A stretch of DNA of 64,000 bases from Comamonas thiooxydans (GTDB lineage Bacteria > Pseudomonadota > Gammaproteobacteria > Burkholderiales > Burkholderiaceae_C), in contig NZ_AP026738.1 in the NCBI RefSeq assembly GCF_002157685.2, positions 1,054,001-1,118,000 on the forward strand, given 5' to 3'. The position numbers and the translations under genes are program-made. Under the pieces are notes generated by a model. It searched no databases and was not told the DNA's origin. It saw only the letters and a list, made by a program, of their open reading frames with translations. This document shows, in pieces, positions 8,622 to 17,855 of the stretch. Every line of letters starts with the position of its first letter. The stretch's first letter is position 1.

Positions 8622-9302
8622 TTGTTCAAAGGCTTTGCAATGACGCCCGCCGTGCGCATGGGGCTGTCGATTTCGGTGGCGACGGGGCTGTACGGCATCT
8701 CCTTCGGCGCGCTGTCCGTGGCGGCGGGCCTCAGCCTCTGGCAGACCATGGCGCTGAGTGCGCTGATGTTCACGGGCGGTTCGCAGTTCGCCTTCATCGG
8801 CGTGGTTGCGGGCGGCGGCAGCGGCATGGCGGCCGTGAGCGCGGCCTCGCTGCTGGGCGTGCGCAATGCCATCTACGGCATGCAGATGAGCCGCCTGCTG
8901 GGCGTCACAGGGCTGCAGCGCTGGCTGGCGGCGCATTGGACGATCGACGAATCCGCGGCCACGGCATCGGGGCAGGAAGAGCTGACCGAGCAGCGGCGCG
9001 GCTTCTGGGTCGCAGGGGCGGGCGTGTTTGTGCTCTGGAATCTGTTCACCTTGCTGGGCGCGCTGATGGGCAATGCGTTGGGCGACACGCGCCGTTTCGG
9101 TCTCGACGGGGCGGCCGTGGCGGCCTTTCTCGGCCTGCTCTGGCCGCGCCTGAATGCGCGCGAGCCGGTGGCGCTGGCGTTGGGTTGCGGGCTGGTCACG
9201 GCCCTGGCCATACCCTGGGTGCCCGCAGGCGTGCCGATTCTGCTGGCCGCGGCCCTGGGTGCCTTCTGGGGCTGGGTGCGCCCTTCGGAGGCCGAGCAAT
9301 GA
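8622..9302 (+). CDS. azlC: AzlC-type branched-chain amino acid exporter subunit
   Basis: The 226-residue membrane protein is the large AzlC subunit, which exports branched-chain amino acids together with AzlD. Family-like features are LYGISFGALSVAAGLS, the segment FTGGSQFAFIGVVAGGGS and the LGVRNAIYGMQMS loop. About five membrane segments follow. The start is uncertain: a TTG at 8622 keeps a Phe-x-Gly segment often seen at the AzlC N-terminus, while the ATG at 8640 has an AAAGG ribosome site 7 bases upstream and would also serve. The stop overlaps the azlD start (ATGA), so the two are translationally coupled. Confidence 0.87.
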   Translation: MFKGFAMTPAVRMGLSISVATGLYGISFGALSVAAGLSLWQTMALSALMFTGGSQFAFIGVVAGGGSGMAAVSAASLLGVRNAIYGMQMSRLLGVTGLQRWLAAHWTIDESAATASGQEELTEQRRGFWVAGAGVFVLWNLFTLLGALMGNALGDTRRFGLDGAAVAAFLGLLWPRLNAREPVALALGCGLVTALAIPWVPAGVPILLAAALGAFWGWVRPSEAEQ

Positions 9303-9610
9303 CGCTGTCCCTGTGGCACTGGATTTTGCTGGCCTGTGCGCTGGCCTTTGTGACCAAGCTGCTGGGCTACAGCCTGCCCGAGCGCTGGATGCGCAGCCCG
9401 CGCATGGCCCAGGTCGCTGCCTGTCTGACGGTGGCGCTGCTGGCTTCGCTGACGGTGATGAACACCCTGGCCAGCGGCACGCGCATCGGTCTTGATGCGC
9501 GCCTGGGCGCCTTGCTGGTGGCGGCGCTGGCCCTGTGGCTGCGGGCACCGTTCCTGCTGGTGGTGATTCTGGGGGCCGTGGCTGCGGCGCTGCTGCGCTG
9601 GCTGGCCTGA
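9299..9610 (+). CDS. azlD: AzlD-type branched-chain amino acid exporter subunit
   Basis: The 103-residue, very hydrophobic protein has four likely membrane helices and the segment TKLLGYSLPERWM near residue 20, the standard AzlD opening (Gly-Tyr-Leu/Ser-x-Pro). It overlaps azlC by 4 bases on the same strand, matching the usual AzlCD pairing. It completes the branched-chain amino acid exporter in the inner membrane. Confidence 0.88.
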   Translation: MTLSLWHWILLACALAFVTKLLGYSLPERWMRSPRMAQVAACLTVALLASLTVMNTLASGTRIGLDARLGALLVAALALWLRAPFLLVVILGAVAAALLRWLA

Positions 9611-9704
9611 GGTGGCTGCAACGCACTGGCCTTAGACTGCATGGCCAGCCCGGCTTGCTGCGCGGGCCGGACTGGCTTGTGATTCCATCAACCAAGGAGG
9701 ATCC

Positions 9705-10610
9705 ATGAAGTACGAAGACATCGCTCAGGATATGCAGGGGTTGCTTGGCGGCCGCGCCGATGCCCTGCCCAGCCGCCGCACGGCTTTGCGTGCGGCCCTG
9801 GGGGCCGGCCTGGGCGTGGGCTATGCCTGCGCCGCTGGCCCGGTCATGGCACAGACGGCCATCAAGACCCCGGTCGATGGCCTGACGGCGGGTGAGGTCA
9901 GCATCGATGTCAAAGGCTTCAAGCTGCCGGCCTACCGGGCCATGCCTGCGGGCAAGCAGAATCTGCCCGTGGTGCTGGTGATCTCGGAAATCTTCGGCGT
10001 GCACGAATACATTGCCGATACCTGCCGCCGCCTAGCTCGTGCCGGCTATCTGGCGATAGCGCCCGACCTGTTCGTGCGCCAGGGCGATCCCATGGCCTAT
10101 GCTGAGATGGCCAAGCTCATGAGCGAGGTGATCGCCAAGGTGCCCGATGCCCAGGCCATGGGCGATCTGGACGCTGCCGTGCAATGGGCAGGCACCCAGG
10201 GCGGCGACACCAAGAAGCTGGCCATCACCGGCTTTTGCTGGGGCGGGCGCATCACCTGGCTGTATGCCGCACATGCCCCGCTCAAGGCCGGCGTGGCCTG
10301 GTACGGGCGTCTGCAGGGCAACAAGAACGATTTGCAGCCCAGCTATCCGCTGGATCTGGTGGGGCAGCTCAAGGCACCTGTGCTGGGCCTGTACGGCGGC
10401 AAGGACACGGGCATTCCGCTGGAGTCGGTCGAGGCCATGAAGGCCGCGCTCAAGACCGGCTCTGCGGCGGCCAGGGCCTCGGAATTCGTGATCTTCCCCG
10501 AGGCGCCCCATGCCTTCCATGCCGACTACCGCCCCAGCTACCGCGAGCAGGCCGCACAGGACGGCTGGACGCGCATGCTGACCTGGTTCAACCAGCATGG
10601 CGTGGCCTGA
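9705..10610 (+). CDS. Exported dienelactone hydrolase family protein
   Basis: The 301-residue alpha/beta hydrolase is of the dienelactone hydrolase type. The catalytic triad is visible: Cys178 in TGFCWGG, Asp in GGKDTGIP and His in PEAPHAFHADY. The oxyanion region is EIFGVHEYI. Unlike the classic cytoplasmic enzyme, it has an N-terminal stretch with a twin-arginine motif (PSRRTALRAALGAGLG) followed by a hydrophobic run ending PVMA, so Tat export is likely. A strong AAGGAGG ribosome site precedes the ATG at 9705. The substrate is unknown; chlorocatechol lactone processing should not be assumed, because many paralogues exist. The gene stands alone. Confidence 0.85.
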   Translation: MKYEDIAQDMQGLLGGRADALPSRRTALRAALGAGLGVGYACAAGPVMAQTAIKTPVDGLTAGEVSIDVKGFKLPAYRAMPAGKQNLPVVLVISEIFGVHEYIADTCRRLARAGYLAIAPDLFVRQGDPMAYAEMAKLMSEVIAKVPDAQAMGDLDAAVQWAGTQGGDTKKLAITGFCWGGRITWLYAAHAPLKAGVAWYGRLQGNKNDLQPSYPLDLVGQLKAPVLGLYGGKDTGIPLESVEAMKAALKTGSAAARASEFVIFPEAPHAFHADYRPSYREQAAQDGWTRMLTWFNQHGVA

Positions 10611-10810
10611 TGCCTCATACGCTGAAATTTTCGGCCCGGGGGGCTTGACAGCTTTGCTAAGGTGAAAGAAGTCCCGGCATGCCATGCACGTCATGCGCAT
10701 CCGGGGCTGACGGTATGGGGATAGTCGCAAGCGGGCCGCGTTGGGCGGCGCATTCTGCGAAAATCCTCAAGATTCGCCTGTAAAAGGTTGCGGTTAAGCC
10801 ATATAAAGCT

Positions 10811-11776
10811 ATGACATTGGTAGCAATTATTCTGGCCACCCTGGCTGCTGGTATCGGCAGTGTCTGGGTGGCCGCGTTGTTGATGAGTCTGGGAGGGGGG
10901 CGCACGCCAGGGCTGATGCCCCAGCGTCTGCTGAGCCTGGCTGCGGGAGCCTTGCTCGCCACGGCCTTCATGCATTTGCTGCCCGAAGCGTTCGAGAGCC
11001 ACGGCAGTTCCCATGATCTGTTCGTGGTGCTGCTGATCGGGTTGGTGTTTTTCTTTTTGCTGTCCAAGGCCGAGCTCTGGCACCATGGCCATGAGCATTC
11101 GCATGGCGATGCCCACCAGCCTGTGGCCGTGCACCATGCTCACGGTCATGGCCACGACCATCAGCATGGTCACGCCCACCATGACCATGGCGAGCACGCG
11201 CATGGTCACAGCCATGGCAAGGGCGGCTGGGCCATTCTGACGGGCGACAGCGTGCATTGTTTTGGCGATGGCGTGCTGATTGCATCGGCTTTCGTGGCCG
11301 ATATCCGTCTGGGCCTGATTGCCGCCCTGTCGGTGCTGGCGCACGAGGTGCCTCACCACATGGGCGATATCGTGGTGCTGCGCCAGTCCAGCAGCAATCG
11401 CCGCGTGGCGCTGATCAAGGTGTCCATGGCGGGAGCCGTGACCACGCTGGGCGGGGTGGCCGGCTATTTCCTGATCGGTCAGCTGCACGAGCTGCTGCCG
11501 TATTTCCTGGTCGTTGCGTCGAGCAGCTTCATCTATGTGGCGCTGGCCGACCTGATTCCCCAGCTGCAAAAGCGCCTGAGCGCCAAGGAAACCGCAGCTC
11601 AGGTTTTCTGGCTGCTGCTGGGCATCGTCATCGTGACGGTGATGAGCGGTGCGGCGCACAACCATGGACACGAGCATGAGCACGATCATGGCGCCGAGGT
11701 CGGGCATTCGCACGAGCCCGCCCCCGCCCCAGCGCCCGCGGCTGCCCATGAAGCGGCGCACAAGCATGAGCATTGA
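10811..11776 (+). CDS. ZIP-family divalent metal transporter with histidine-rich loops
   Basis: The 321-residue inner-membrane protein is a ZIP-family (zinc/iron) permease. The paired metal-site helices are visible as DSVHCFGDGVLIASAF and LAHEVPHHMGDIVVL. A cytosol-facing-type loop at about residues 95-137 is very rich in histidine (repeated His-Gly-His and His-Asp-His), and a second histidine cluster sits at the C-terminus before a Pro/Ala stretch. Such loops bind or sense zinc in the family. Eight membrane segments are expected and roughly that many are seen. Zinc is the likeliest substrate. A bidirectional terminator follows. Confidence 0.88.
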   Translation: MTLVAIILATLAAGIGSVWVAALLMSLGGGRTPGLMPQRLLSLAAGALLATAFMHLLPEAFESHGSSHDLFVVLLIGLVFFFLLSKAELWHHGHEHSHGDAHQPVAVHHAHGHGHDHQHGHAHHDHGEHAHGHSHGKGGWAILTGDSVHCFGDGVLIASAFVADIRLGLIAALSVLAHEVPHHMGDIVVLRQSSSNRRVALIKVSMAGAVTTLGGVAGYFLIGQLHELLPYFLVVASSSFIYVALADLIPQLQKRLSAKETAAQVFWLLLGIVIVTVMSGAAHNHGHEHEHDHGAEVGHSHEPAPAPAPAAAHEAAHKHEH

Positions 11777-11793
11777 TGGCGCGTGCGGCACAG

Positions 11794-11821
11794 AAAAAAC
11801 CGGCTGGAAGCCGGTTTTTTC
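11794..11821. terminator. Bidirectional terminator between ZIP gene and response regulator
   Basis: A perfect 12-bp stem (11794-11805 with 11809-11820) on a 3-nt loop has A and T runs built into its ends. It separates two convergent genes. Confidence 0.87.
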
Positions 11822-11875
11822 ATTCAGGAAATGTCTCACGACTTACGCAAAGCGGGTTCAGGCTAGACGACTGAA

Positions 11876-12649
11876 TCAGGAGGCAGGCTGTTGCAGCACT
11901 CTTGTTTGCGTAAGTCCTATATCTTTGAGCTCGGTCTTGACCGCCGCCAGCTGGCGGCGCGAGACCGGCAGCAGCTCGCTCACGCCCTGCAGGCGCAGGC
12001 CCCAGCCTTCGCCTTCCTGCGGGTCGTCATATTTCTCGAGGCCGCGCAGGGCCGCACGCAGCACCAGGGCGTTGCGGTGTATGCGCAGCAGGTGCTCGCC
12101 ATGGCGGGTTTCGAGATCGGCCAGCGCTCCGTCGAGGATGTAGTTGCGCTGCACGGTGCGCACGGTGATGTATTTCTGCTCGGCCTTGAGAAAGCGCACC
12201 TCGGACAGCGGCAGCCGCAGCGTGCCGCCGCGCTCCTGGATCAGCAGCACGGGACCGTTGTCGACGACGCTGCGCATGCTCAGTGCGCGCTCGGCCTTTT
12301 GCAGCGATTGCTGCAGGCGCTCCAGGCGTACGGGCTTGGTCAGATAGTCCACTGCATCGAGCTCGAAAGCCTGTAGCGCATGGCTGGAATGCGCTGTCAC
12401 GAAGACGATGGCGGGCGGGTTGGGCAGTTCGGCCAGAGCCGCTGCCAGTTGCAGCCCGTTGTGGCCCGGCATGTGAATGTCCAGCAGCACCAGTTGCACC
12501 GAGGCCGGCTGTGCGGCCTGCAGCATCTGCAGGGCTTGTTCGCCATCGGCGGCTTCCTGGATATGGTGCGGGCCATGTGCGCAGTCGCCGAGCAGAGTGC
12601 GCAGCCTGGTGCGGGCCAGGGCTTCGTCATCAACGATCAGAATGTGCAT
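11876..12649 (-). CDS. LytTR-type response regulator (AlgR/LytR-like)
   Basis: The 257-residue DNA-binding response regulator has a receiver domain at about 1-120, with the acidic pair at 7-8, phosphoacceptor Asp57 in LVLLDIHMPG and Lys in DYLTKPV. A LytTR DNA-binding domain follows at about 145-245 (EVRFLKAEQKYITVRT, LLRIHRNALV). It overlaps the 3' end of the sensor kinase gene by 20 bases, so the two form one two-component system transcribed leftward, kinase first. The resemblance is to AlgR of the AlgZ/AlgR pair; the regulon cannot be told from the sequence. Confidence 0.9.
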   Translation of the reverse strand: MHILIVDDEALARTRLRTLLGDCAHGPHHIQEAADGEQALQMLQAAQPASVQLVLLDIHMPGHNGLQLAAALAELPNPPAIVFVTAHSSHALQAFELDAVDYLTKPVRLERLQQSLQKAERALSMRSVVDNGPVLLIQERGGTLRLPLSEVRFLKAEQKYITVRTVQRNYILDGALADLETRHGEHLLRIHRNALVLRAALRGLEKYDDPQEGEGWGLRLQGVSELLPVSRRQLAAVKTELKDIGLTQTRVLQQPAS

Positions 12650-13787
12650 GGCGGGATTGTCCCGGTTTTGGGTCGGTCTGCAGCAAAGGCACGCTCAGGC
12701 GCACCACATACAGCCCGTCGCGTACCTTGGCGCTGAAGCTGCCTTGCAGGTCGTGCAGCAGCGACAGCCTGGCCTTGACATTGTCCAGGGCCATGCCATG
12801 GCCCGTGCTTTGATGCTCGGCGCTGGCCGGCGGCAAGGTGTTGATGATCTGGATCAGCGCCTCGTTGCCGCGTCTTTCGGTGCGGACCTGCAGCTTGCCG
12901 CCGCGCGCATTGGGCTCCACGCCGTGACGGATGGCGTTCTCCACCAGCGGCTGCAGCAGCAGCGGCGGCAGCAGCGCTCCGTGCACGCTTTCATCGAGCT
13001 GCCACTGCATCTGCAGCCGCTCGCCAAAGCGAACCTGCTCTATGGACAGATAGCGCTGGGCCAGCTCTATCTCCTGCGCCAGCGTGGTGGTCAGATGGGG
13101 TTCGGCCAGCGCATAGCGAAACAGGTCGCTGAGGTCCTCGAGCAAGGCCTCGGCCTTGGCGGGTTCGGCACGCACCAGCGCAATCGCGCTGTTAAGGGTG
13201 TTGAACAGAAAATGCGGTCTGATGCGTGACTGCAGCTCGGTGAGACGGGCCTGGGTCTGCGCCGGCGTGTTGCCGCGCGCGCGCAGCACCAGTGCCGTCA
13301 CCAGCAGCGCGGCTAGCAGGCCTCCCGTGACGGCACTGGCCAGCCAGGGGGCTTTGGCTATGCCTATGAAGAACAGCATGCCGCAGGCGTAAAGGCCTGC
13401 GAGGGCACCCAGCAGCACGCCGGCCAGATACTGGCCGCGCGTGCTCAGGCGCTGCAACTGGTGCTTGAGGCTGCAGGCCGCTATCAGCCAGACCAGGGTG
13501 CCGGGCAGGCAAGCCCCGGTGAGCAGGGCGGCGCTGGAAAACCACTCCCAGAGCGAGTCCGCGCCATAGATGGCGGCCGTGCTCACCACCACTTGTACAA
13601 ACAGCACGGCGCGCAGGACCACACCGGCATTGCAGGCGTCGAACACCAGGACCGTGCGGGCCGAGGAGGGTGTGGCGGCGATGAGCGGTGAAATGGGCAC
13701 GGGCGGTCGGGCGCAGGACGGTGTTTGGGATGCAGACTGGGGCGAACTGAAAATGCACCAAGGGCAATCCTGCCCACAGGACAGCAT
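12630..13787 (-). CDS. LytS/AlgZ-type sensor histidine kinase
   Basis: The membrane sensor kinase has about 385 residues. Four hydrophobic segments (for example LRAVLFVQVVVSTAAIYG and LLAALLVTALVL) precede a His_kinase domain with the phosphoacceptor histidine in SRIRPHFLFNTLNS and an ATPase domain with PLVENAIRHGV (N box) and a Gly-rich GHGMALDNVKARL. This is the LytS/AlgZ class that signals to LytTR regulators, agreeing with the overlapping gene downstream. The start is uncertain: ATG at 13787 is used, but the first 30 residues look unlike the family, and a GTG at 13700 may be the true start. Confidence 0.86.
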   Translation of the reverse strand: MLSCGQDCPWCIFSSPQSASQTPSCARPPVPISPLIAATPSSARTVLVFDACNAGVVLRAVLFVQVVVSTAAIYGADSLWEWFSSAALLTGACLPGTLVWLIAACSLKHQLQRLSTRGQYLAGVLLGALAGLYACGMLFFIGIAKAPWLASAVTGGLLAALLVTALVLRARGNTPAQTQARLTELQSRIRPHFLFNTLNSAIALVRAEPAKAEALLEDLSDLFRYALAEPHLTTTLAQEIELAQRYLSIEQVRFGERLQMQWQLDESVHGALLPPLLLQPLVENAIRHGVEPNARGGKLQVRTERRGNEALIQIINTLPPASAEHQSTGHGMALDNVKARLSLLHDLQGSFSAKVRDGLYVVRLSVPLLQTDPKPGQSRHAHSDR

Positions 13788-13893
13788 GCCCGGTCCGAAC
13801 TGGCGCAAGTCCTGCGATTATTGGCCAGCAGCTGCTCTGCAGCGGCAATTCGCGCGGCATCTGTCGGTTTGATGCATCAGCGTTTGTGCTGAC

Positions 13894-14859
13894 TCAAACC
13901 GAGGCAGCACCCCGGCCTGCGGCCCGAAAGCGTCTGAGCGACCAGACCAGGCCTGCGAGAATCAGCAGCATGGGCGCCAGCTCGGCGAGCTGGGGCAGGC
14001 GCTGCTCGTAGAGGAAGTGGTAGGCCAGGGCAAACAGGGTCTCGAACACCAGCAGCTGGCCCACGAAGGTGATGGGCAGGCGCTGGCTGGCGGCATTCCA
14101 CATCCAGTTGCCCAGCCAGGACGAGAGAATGGCCACGGCCAGATTCAACAGCCAGAACAGCTGCCAGCGCTGGGCTGGAATGTCGGGGTTGTTGGCGCCG
14201 CTGGCCTCCGGCGATACCAGCCAGAGCAGTGCCCAGAGCAAGGCGCTGATCAGCCCTACGACCAGACCCCAGAGCGTGGACCACTCCGTGCCGTTGAAGC
14301 GGCTCTGCGCCAGATAGCGGGTGTTGTCCAGCGCGTAGCGGCTCCAGCAGAGCATGGCCAGTACGGCCATCAGCACGCCTAGCAGATAGCGCCCCTGGCT
14401 GCCTTCGGGCCCTGTGGTCAGCGCATGGGCGTTGACGAGCACGATGCCGGCCAGAATCAGCGCCATGGGCGCCAGCATGCGGCGCAGCGGAAGCGCGCCA
14501 TGGGTGTTGCGGCCCAGCAGCGGCACGGTGACGGGAACTAGGCCCACGATCAGCGAGGTCACGGCCATGCCTATCCATTGCACGGCCGTGGCAACCAGGG
14601 CAAAGTACACCACATTGCCCGTCAGGGCCAGCCAGACCAGATGCCGGATATCGGCCGCTTGCAGCCTGGGCAGCAGCCTGGTGGCCCGAGGCAGAAAAAC
14701 GCATAAGGCCACCACGCCATAGAGCACGAAGCGGCCAAAGGTGATCTGCAGCGGCGAGAACTCCGGCAGCATGGCCGGCACGAGAAAAATCGCGCCCCAG
14801 AGCGCGCAGGCGGCCAGCGCAAAACCGAGGCCGGAAATCAGGGAAGAGCGGGAATGCAT
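13894..14859 (-). CDS. EamA/DMT-family transporter
   Basis: The 321-residue protein belongs to the drug/metabolite transporter superfamily. It has about ten hydrophobic helices arranged as two EamA repeats; typical signatures are ALWGAIFLVPAML at the start and LPITFVGQLLVFETLFALA near the end. The ATG at 14859 places the first helix close to the N-terminus; a longer in-frame start at 14934 adds a Pro/Ala-rich leader that looks noncoding. The substrate is unknown. The gene stands alone, upstream of and divergent from argH. Confidence 0.82.
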   Translation of the reverse strand: MHSRSSLISGLGFALAACALWGAIFLVPAMLPEFSPLQITFGRFVLYGVVALCVFLPRATRLLPRLQAADIRHLVWLALTGNVVYFALVATAVQWIGMAVTSLIVGLVPVTVPLLGRNTHGALPLRRMLAPMALILAGIVLVNAHALTTGPEGSQGRYLLGVLMAVLAMLCWSRYALDNTRYLAQSRFNGTEWSTLWGLVVGLISALLWALLWLVSPEASGANNPDIPAQRWQLFWLLNLAVAILSSWLGNWMWNAASQRLPITFVGQLLVFETLFALAYHFLYEQRLPQLAELAPMLLILAGLVWSLRRFRAAGRGAASV

Positions 14860-15198
14860 GCCGGGAGGCGCGTCAGCCGCTTGGGCAGCGGCCTGGGAGG
14901 GAAGTGAACGGGGACGATGTGATTGTCCGCGCAAGCCAGAAACCGGGCGGCTGCAGCCGGATTTTCCGGTTTGGGGAAATAAGGCTTGCAGGCCTTTCCC
15001 ATCAAGTACATGGTGCTATTGATTAGTGAGTTTTCGGGGCATGAACAGTGCTTTGTCGCAGTGGCCGGCAATGGCTCTGGGGTGCTCTGGCGCCGGTGTC
15101 GGGTCAGGCCGATAAAATCCCTGTTTCTGCTTTGCACAGCCGTCACGCCAAACTTCTGCATTGGGCGGCCTGTGGTTTTACGGGATTGTTGCCCTCAC

Positions 15199-16647
15199 AT
15201 GTCTACATCTGCTCCTTCGCACAACCAGCTCGATTCCAAGGCCGAAGCCTGGTCTGCCCTGTTCTCCGAACCCATGAGCGACCTGGTCAAGCGCTACACC
15301 TCCAGCGTGTTCTTTGACAAGCGCATGTGGCAGGCCGACATCCAGGGCTCTCTGGCGCACGCCGAAATGCTGTCGGCCCAGAAGATCATTGCAGCCGAAG
15401 ATTTCGCCTCCATCCAGAAGGGCATGGCGCAGATCACGGCCGAGATCGAGGCCGGCACTTTCGAGTGGAAGCTGGATCTGGAGGACGTGCACCTGAACAT
15501 CGAGGCACGCCTGACCCAGCTGGTCGGCGATGCCGGCAAGCGCCTGCACACCGGCCGCAGCCGCAATGACCAGGTGGCCACCGACGTGCGCCTGTGGCTG
15601 CGCAGCGAGATCGACCTGATCGAAGGCCTGCTCAAGGAGCTGCAACGTTCGCTGGTCGACGTGGCTGCCAAGAATGTGGACGTGATCCTGCCCGGTTTCA
15701 CCCATCTGCAAGTGGCCCAGCCCGTGAGCTTCGGCCACCATATGCTGGCCTATGTGGAAATGTTCAAGCGCGACGCCGAGCGCATGCTGGACGTGCGCAA
15801 GCGCGTCAACGTGCTGCCCCTGGGCTCTGCCGCCCTGGCCGGCACCACCTACCCGCTGGACCGCGAGCGCGTGGCCAAGACCCTGGGCATGGAAGGCGTG
15901 AGCCAGAACTCGCTGGACGGCGTGTCCGACCGCGACTTCGCCATCGAGTTCACCGCTGCGGCCTCGCTGTGCATGGTGCACGTGAGCCGCCTGTCGGAAG
16001 AGCTGATCATCTGGATGAGCCAGAACTTCGGTTTCATCAAGATCGCCGACCGCTTCACCACCGGCTCGTCCATCATGCCCCAGAAGAAGAACCCCGACGT
16101 GCCCGAGCTGGCACGCGGCAAGACCGGCCGTGTGGTCGGTCATCTGATGGGCCTGATCACGCTGATGAAGGGCCAGCCACTGGCCTACAACAAGGACAAC
16201 CAGGAAGACAAGGAGCCGTTGTTCGACACGGTGGACACCCTGAAGGACACGCTGCGCATCTTCGCCGAGATGATCGGCGGCCAGCTCAACCCCGCCAGCG
16301 GCGTCAAGGAAGGCGGCATCACCGTGAATGCCGAGAACATGCGCGCTGCTGCCCTGAAGGGCTATGCCACGGCCACCGACCTAGCCGACTATCTGGTCAA
16401 GAAGGGTCTGCCCTTCCGTGACGCCCACGAAACCGTGGCTCACGCCGTGAAGCTGGCCACCATGAAGGGCGTGGACCTGACCGAGCTGCCGCTGGCCGAG
16501 CTGCAGGCCTTCAACCCCAATATCGAGGCCGATGTGTTCGAAGCCCTGAGCCTGGAAGGCTCGCTCAATGCCCGCAACACGCTGGGCGGTACGGCTCCGG
16601 CGCAGGTGCGTGCGCAACTGGCCAAGCACCAGGCTCGTCTGGCCTGA
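15199..16647 (+). CDS. argH: Argininosuccinate lyase
   Basis: The 482-residue cytoplasmic enzyme catalyses the last step of arginine synthesis, splitting argininosuccinate to arginine and fumarate. The fumarase/aspartase signature is present as [15 protein letters not shown] around residue 290, with the flexible catalytic loop serine. [17 protein letters not shown] and [15 protein letters not shown] are further hallmark motifs. The ATG at 15199 gives the standard family length; the in-frame upstream extension lacks family similarity. It is a single gene ended by an intrinsic terminator. Confidence 0.96.
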   Translation: MSTSAPSHNQLDSKAEAWSALFSEPMSDLVKRYTSSVFFDKRMWQADIQGSLAHAEMLSAQKIIAAEDFASIQKGMAQITAEIEAGTFEWKLDLEDVHLNIEARLTQLVGDAGKRLHTGRSRNDQVATDVRLWLRSEIDLIEGLLKELQRSLVDVAAKNVDVILPGFTHLQVAQPVSFGHHMLAYVEMFKRDAERMLDVRKRVNVLPLGSAALAGTTYPLDRERVAKTLGMEGVSQNSLDGVSDRDFAIEFTAAASLCMVHVSRLSEELIIWMSQNFGFIKIADRFTTGSSIMPQKKNPDVPELARGKTGRVVGHLMGLITLMKGQPLAYNKDNQEDKEPLFDTVDTLKDTLRIFAEMIGGQLNPASGVKEGGITVNAENMRAAALKGYATATDLADYLVKKGLPFRDAHETVAHAVKLATMKGVDLTELPLAELQAFNPNIEADVFEALSLEGSLNARNTLGGTAPAQVRAQLAKHQARLA

Positions 16648-16683
16648 TGAGCCCCGGCACTGTGGCGTAACGTTCACGCCCTG

Positions 16684-16712
16684 AAAGCGCCCTTTGCCGG
16701 GCGCTTTTGTTT
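16684..16712 (+). terminator. Intrinsic terminator after argH
   Basis: A 9-bp stem (16684-16692 with 16699-16707) is followed by a T-rich tract, 36 bases past the argH stop. Confidence 0.85.
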
Positions 16713-16746
16713 TGGTTAGTCTGGAAAAAGCATAAGGAGAAAACAC

Positions 16747-17727
16747 ATGACGCAAACTCGTCGTCAATGGCTGAAGGCCGGTGCGGGAGCGGCGGCAGCA
16801 TCGGCCCTGGGCCCGCTGGCCTGGGCCTCGTCGGGCCAGCCCATCCGCATTCTGGTGGGCTTTCCACCCGGCGGTGGCTCGGATGCGATTGCGCGCCTGC
16901 TGGCCGACAAGCTCAAGGACGAACTGGGCGGCGTGACGGTGCTGGTGGAGAATCGTCCCGGGGCCGGCGGCCAGATTGCAGCGCAACTGCTCAAGGCCTC
17001 GCCTGCCGATGGTCATACGCTGTTTCTCACGCACGACCACACCATCTCCATCCTGCCCAAGGTCGTGAAAAAGCCGGGCTTCGATCCGCAGCAAGACTTC
17101 ATTCCCGTGGCCGGGGTCGCCACTTTTGTGAATGCGCTGGCTGTGTCCAGCAACACGCCGGTGAGGAATCTGGCCGAGTACGCGGCCTGGGCCAGGGGCA
17201 GTGCCAAGAACGGCACCATCGGCATTCCGGCTCCGGCATCGACGCCCGAATTTCTGGTCAAGATCCTGGCCGACCACTACAAGCTTGATCTGGTGGCAGC
17301 ACCGTATCGCGGCAGTGCCCCCTTGCTGGCCGATATGCTGGGCAATCAGATTCCTGCCGGCATTGCCTCGGTGCCGGACTTCATGGAGAACCAGAAGGCT
17401 GGCAAGTTGCGCGTGATCGGCGTGTTGGGCGCCAAGCGCCAGGTCTCCATGCCCGAAGTGCCGACCTTGCTGGAGCAGGGCATCAAGGGCTTCGAGGACA
17501 TGCCTTACTACGGCATTTTTGCACCCAAGGGCGTGCCCCAGGCCTTTGTCGAGCGCTTTTCTGCAGCCGTGGGCAATGTGCTCAAGCAGCGTGATGTCTA
17601 CGCGCAGTTGACGGCGCTGGGACTTACAGTTGGATACATGAATCCCCGCCAGTTGGGGGAGCGTGAGGCCGCCTATTCCAAGGTTTGGGCCGGTATCATT
17701 CAGCGCAGCGGTTTCCAGCCGCAGTAG
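16747..17727 (+). CDS. Bug-family solute-binding protein (tripartite tricarboxylate transporter type)
   Basis: The 326-residue periplasmic binding protein belongs to the Bug family, greatly expanded in Burkholderiales. The leader has a twin arginine (TRRQWLKAGAGAAAASA) with cleavage likely after LAWA. Family marks are PIRILVGFPPGGGSDAIAR, VENRPGAGGQIAA and the PYRGSAPLLADMLGNQI segment. A GGAGA ribosome site lies just before the ATG. No tctA or tctB permease genes are adjacent, so it is an orphan binding protein, as most Bug proteins are. The ligand is likely a carboxylate but cannot be named. Confidence 0.9.
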   Translation: MTQTRRQWLKAGAGAAAASALGPLAWASSGQPIRILVGFPPGGGSDAIARLLADKLKDELGGVTVLVENRPGAGGQIAAQLLKASPADGHTLFLTHDHTISILPKVVKKPGFDPQQDFIPVAGVATFVNALAVSSNTPVRNLAEYAAWARGSAKNGTIGIPAPASTPEFLVKILADHYKLDLVAAPYRGSAPLLADMLGNQIPAGIASVPDFMENQKAGKLRVIGVLGAKRQVSMPEVPTLLEQGIKGFEDMPYYGIFAPKGVPQAFVERFSAAVGNVLKQRDVYAQLTALGLTVGYMNPRQLGEREAAYSKVWAGIIQRSGFQPQ

Positions 17728-17750
17728 TTTCGCGCGTGCGGCACCTGCTC

Positions 17751-17785
17751 AAGGCCCTGCTTCACTTGTGAGGCAGGGCTTTTTG
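17751..17785 (+). terminator. Intrinsic terminator after the Bug protein gene
   Basis: A slightly imperfect stem of about 14 bp lies around a short loop (left arm from 17751, right arm ending near 17780), followed by five T residues. Confidence 0.75.
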
Positions 17786-17855
17786 CATTCTGCCGCCCCA
17801 GCACTGCTGCGTCGCTGATTCCAGACTTCAGATTCAAACAGCCAGGGCCGGCGAC

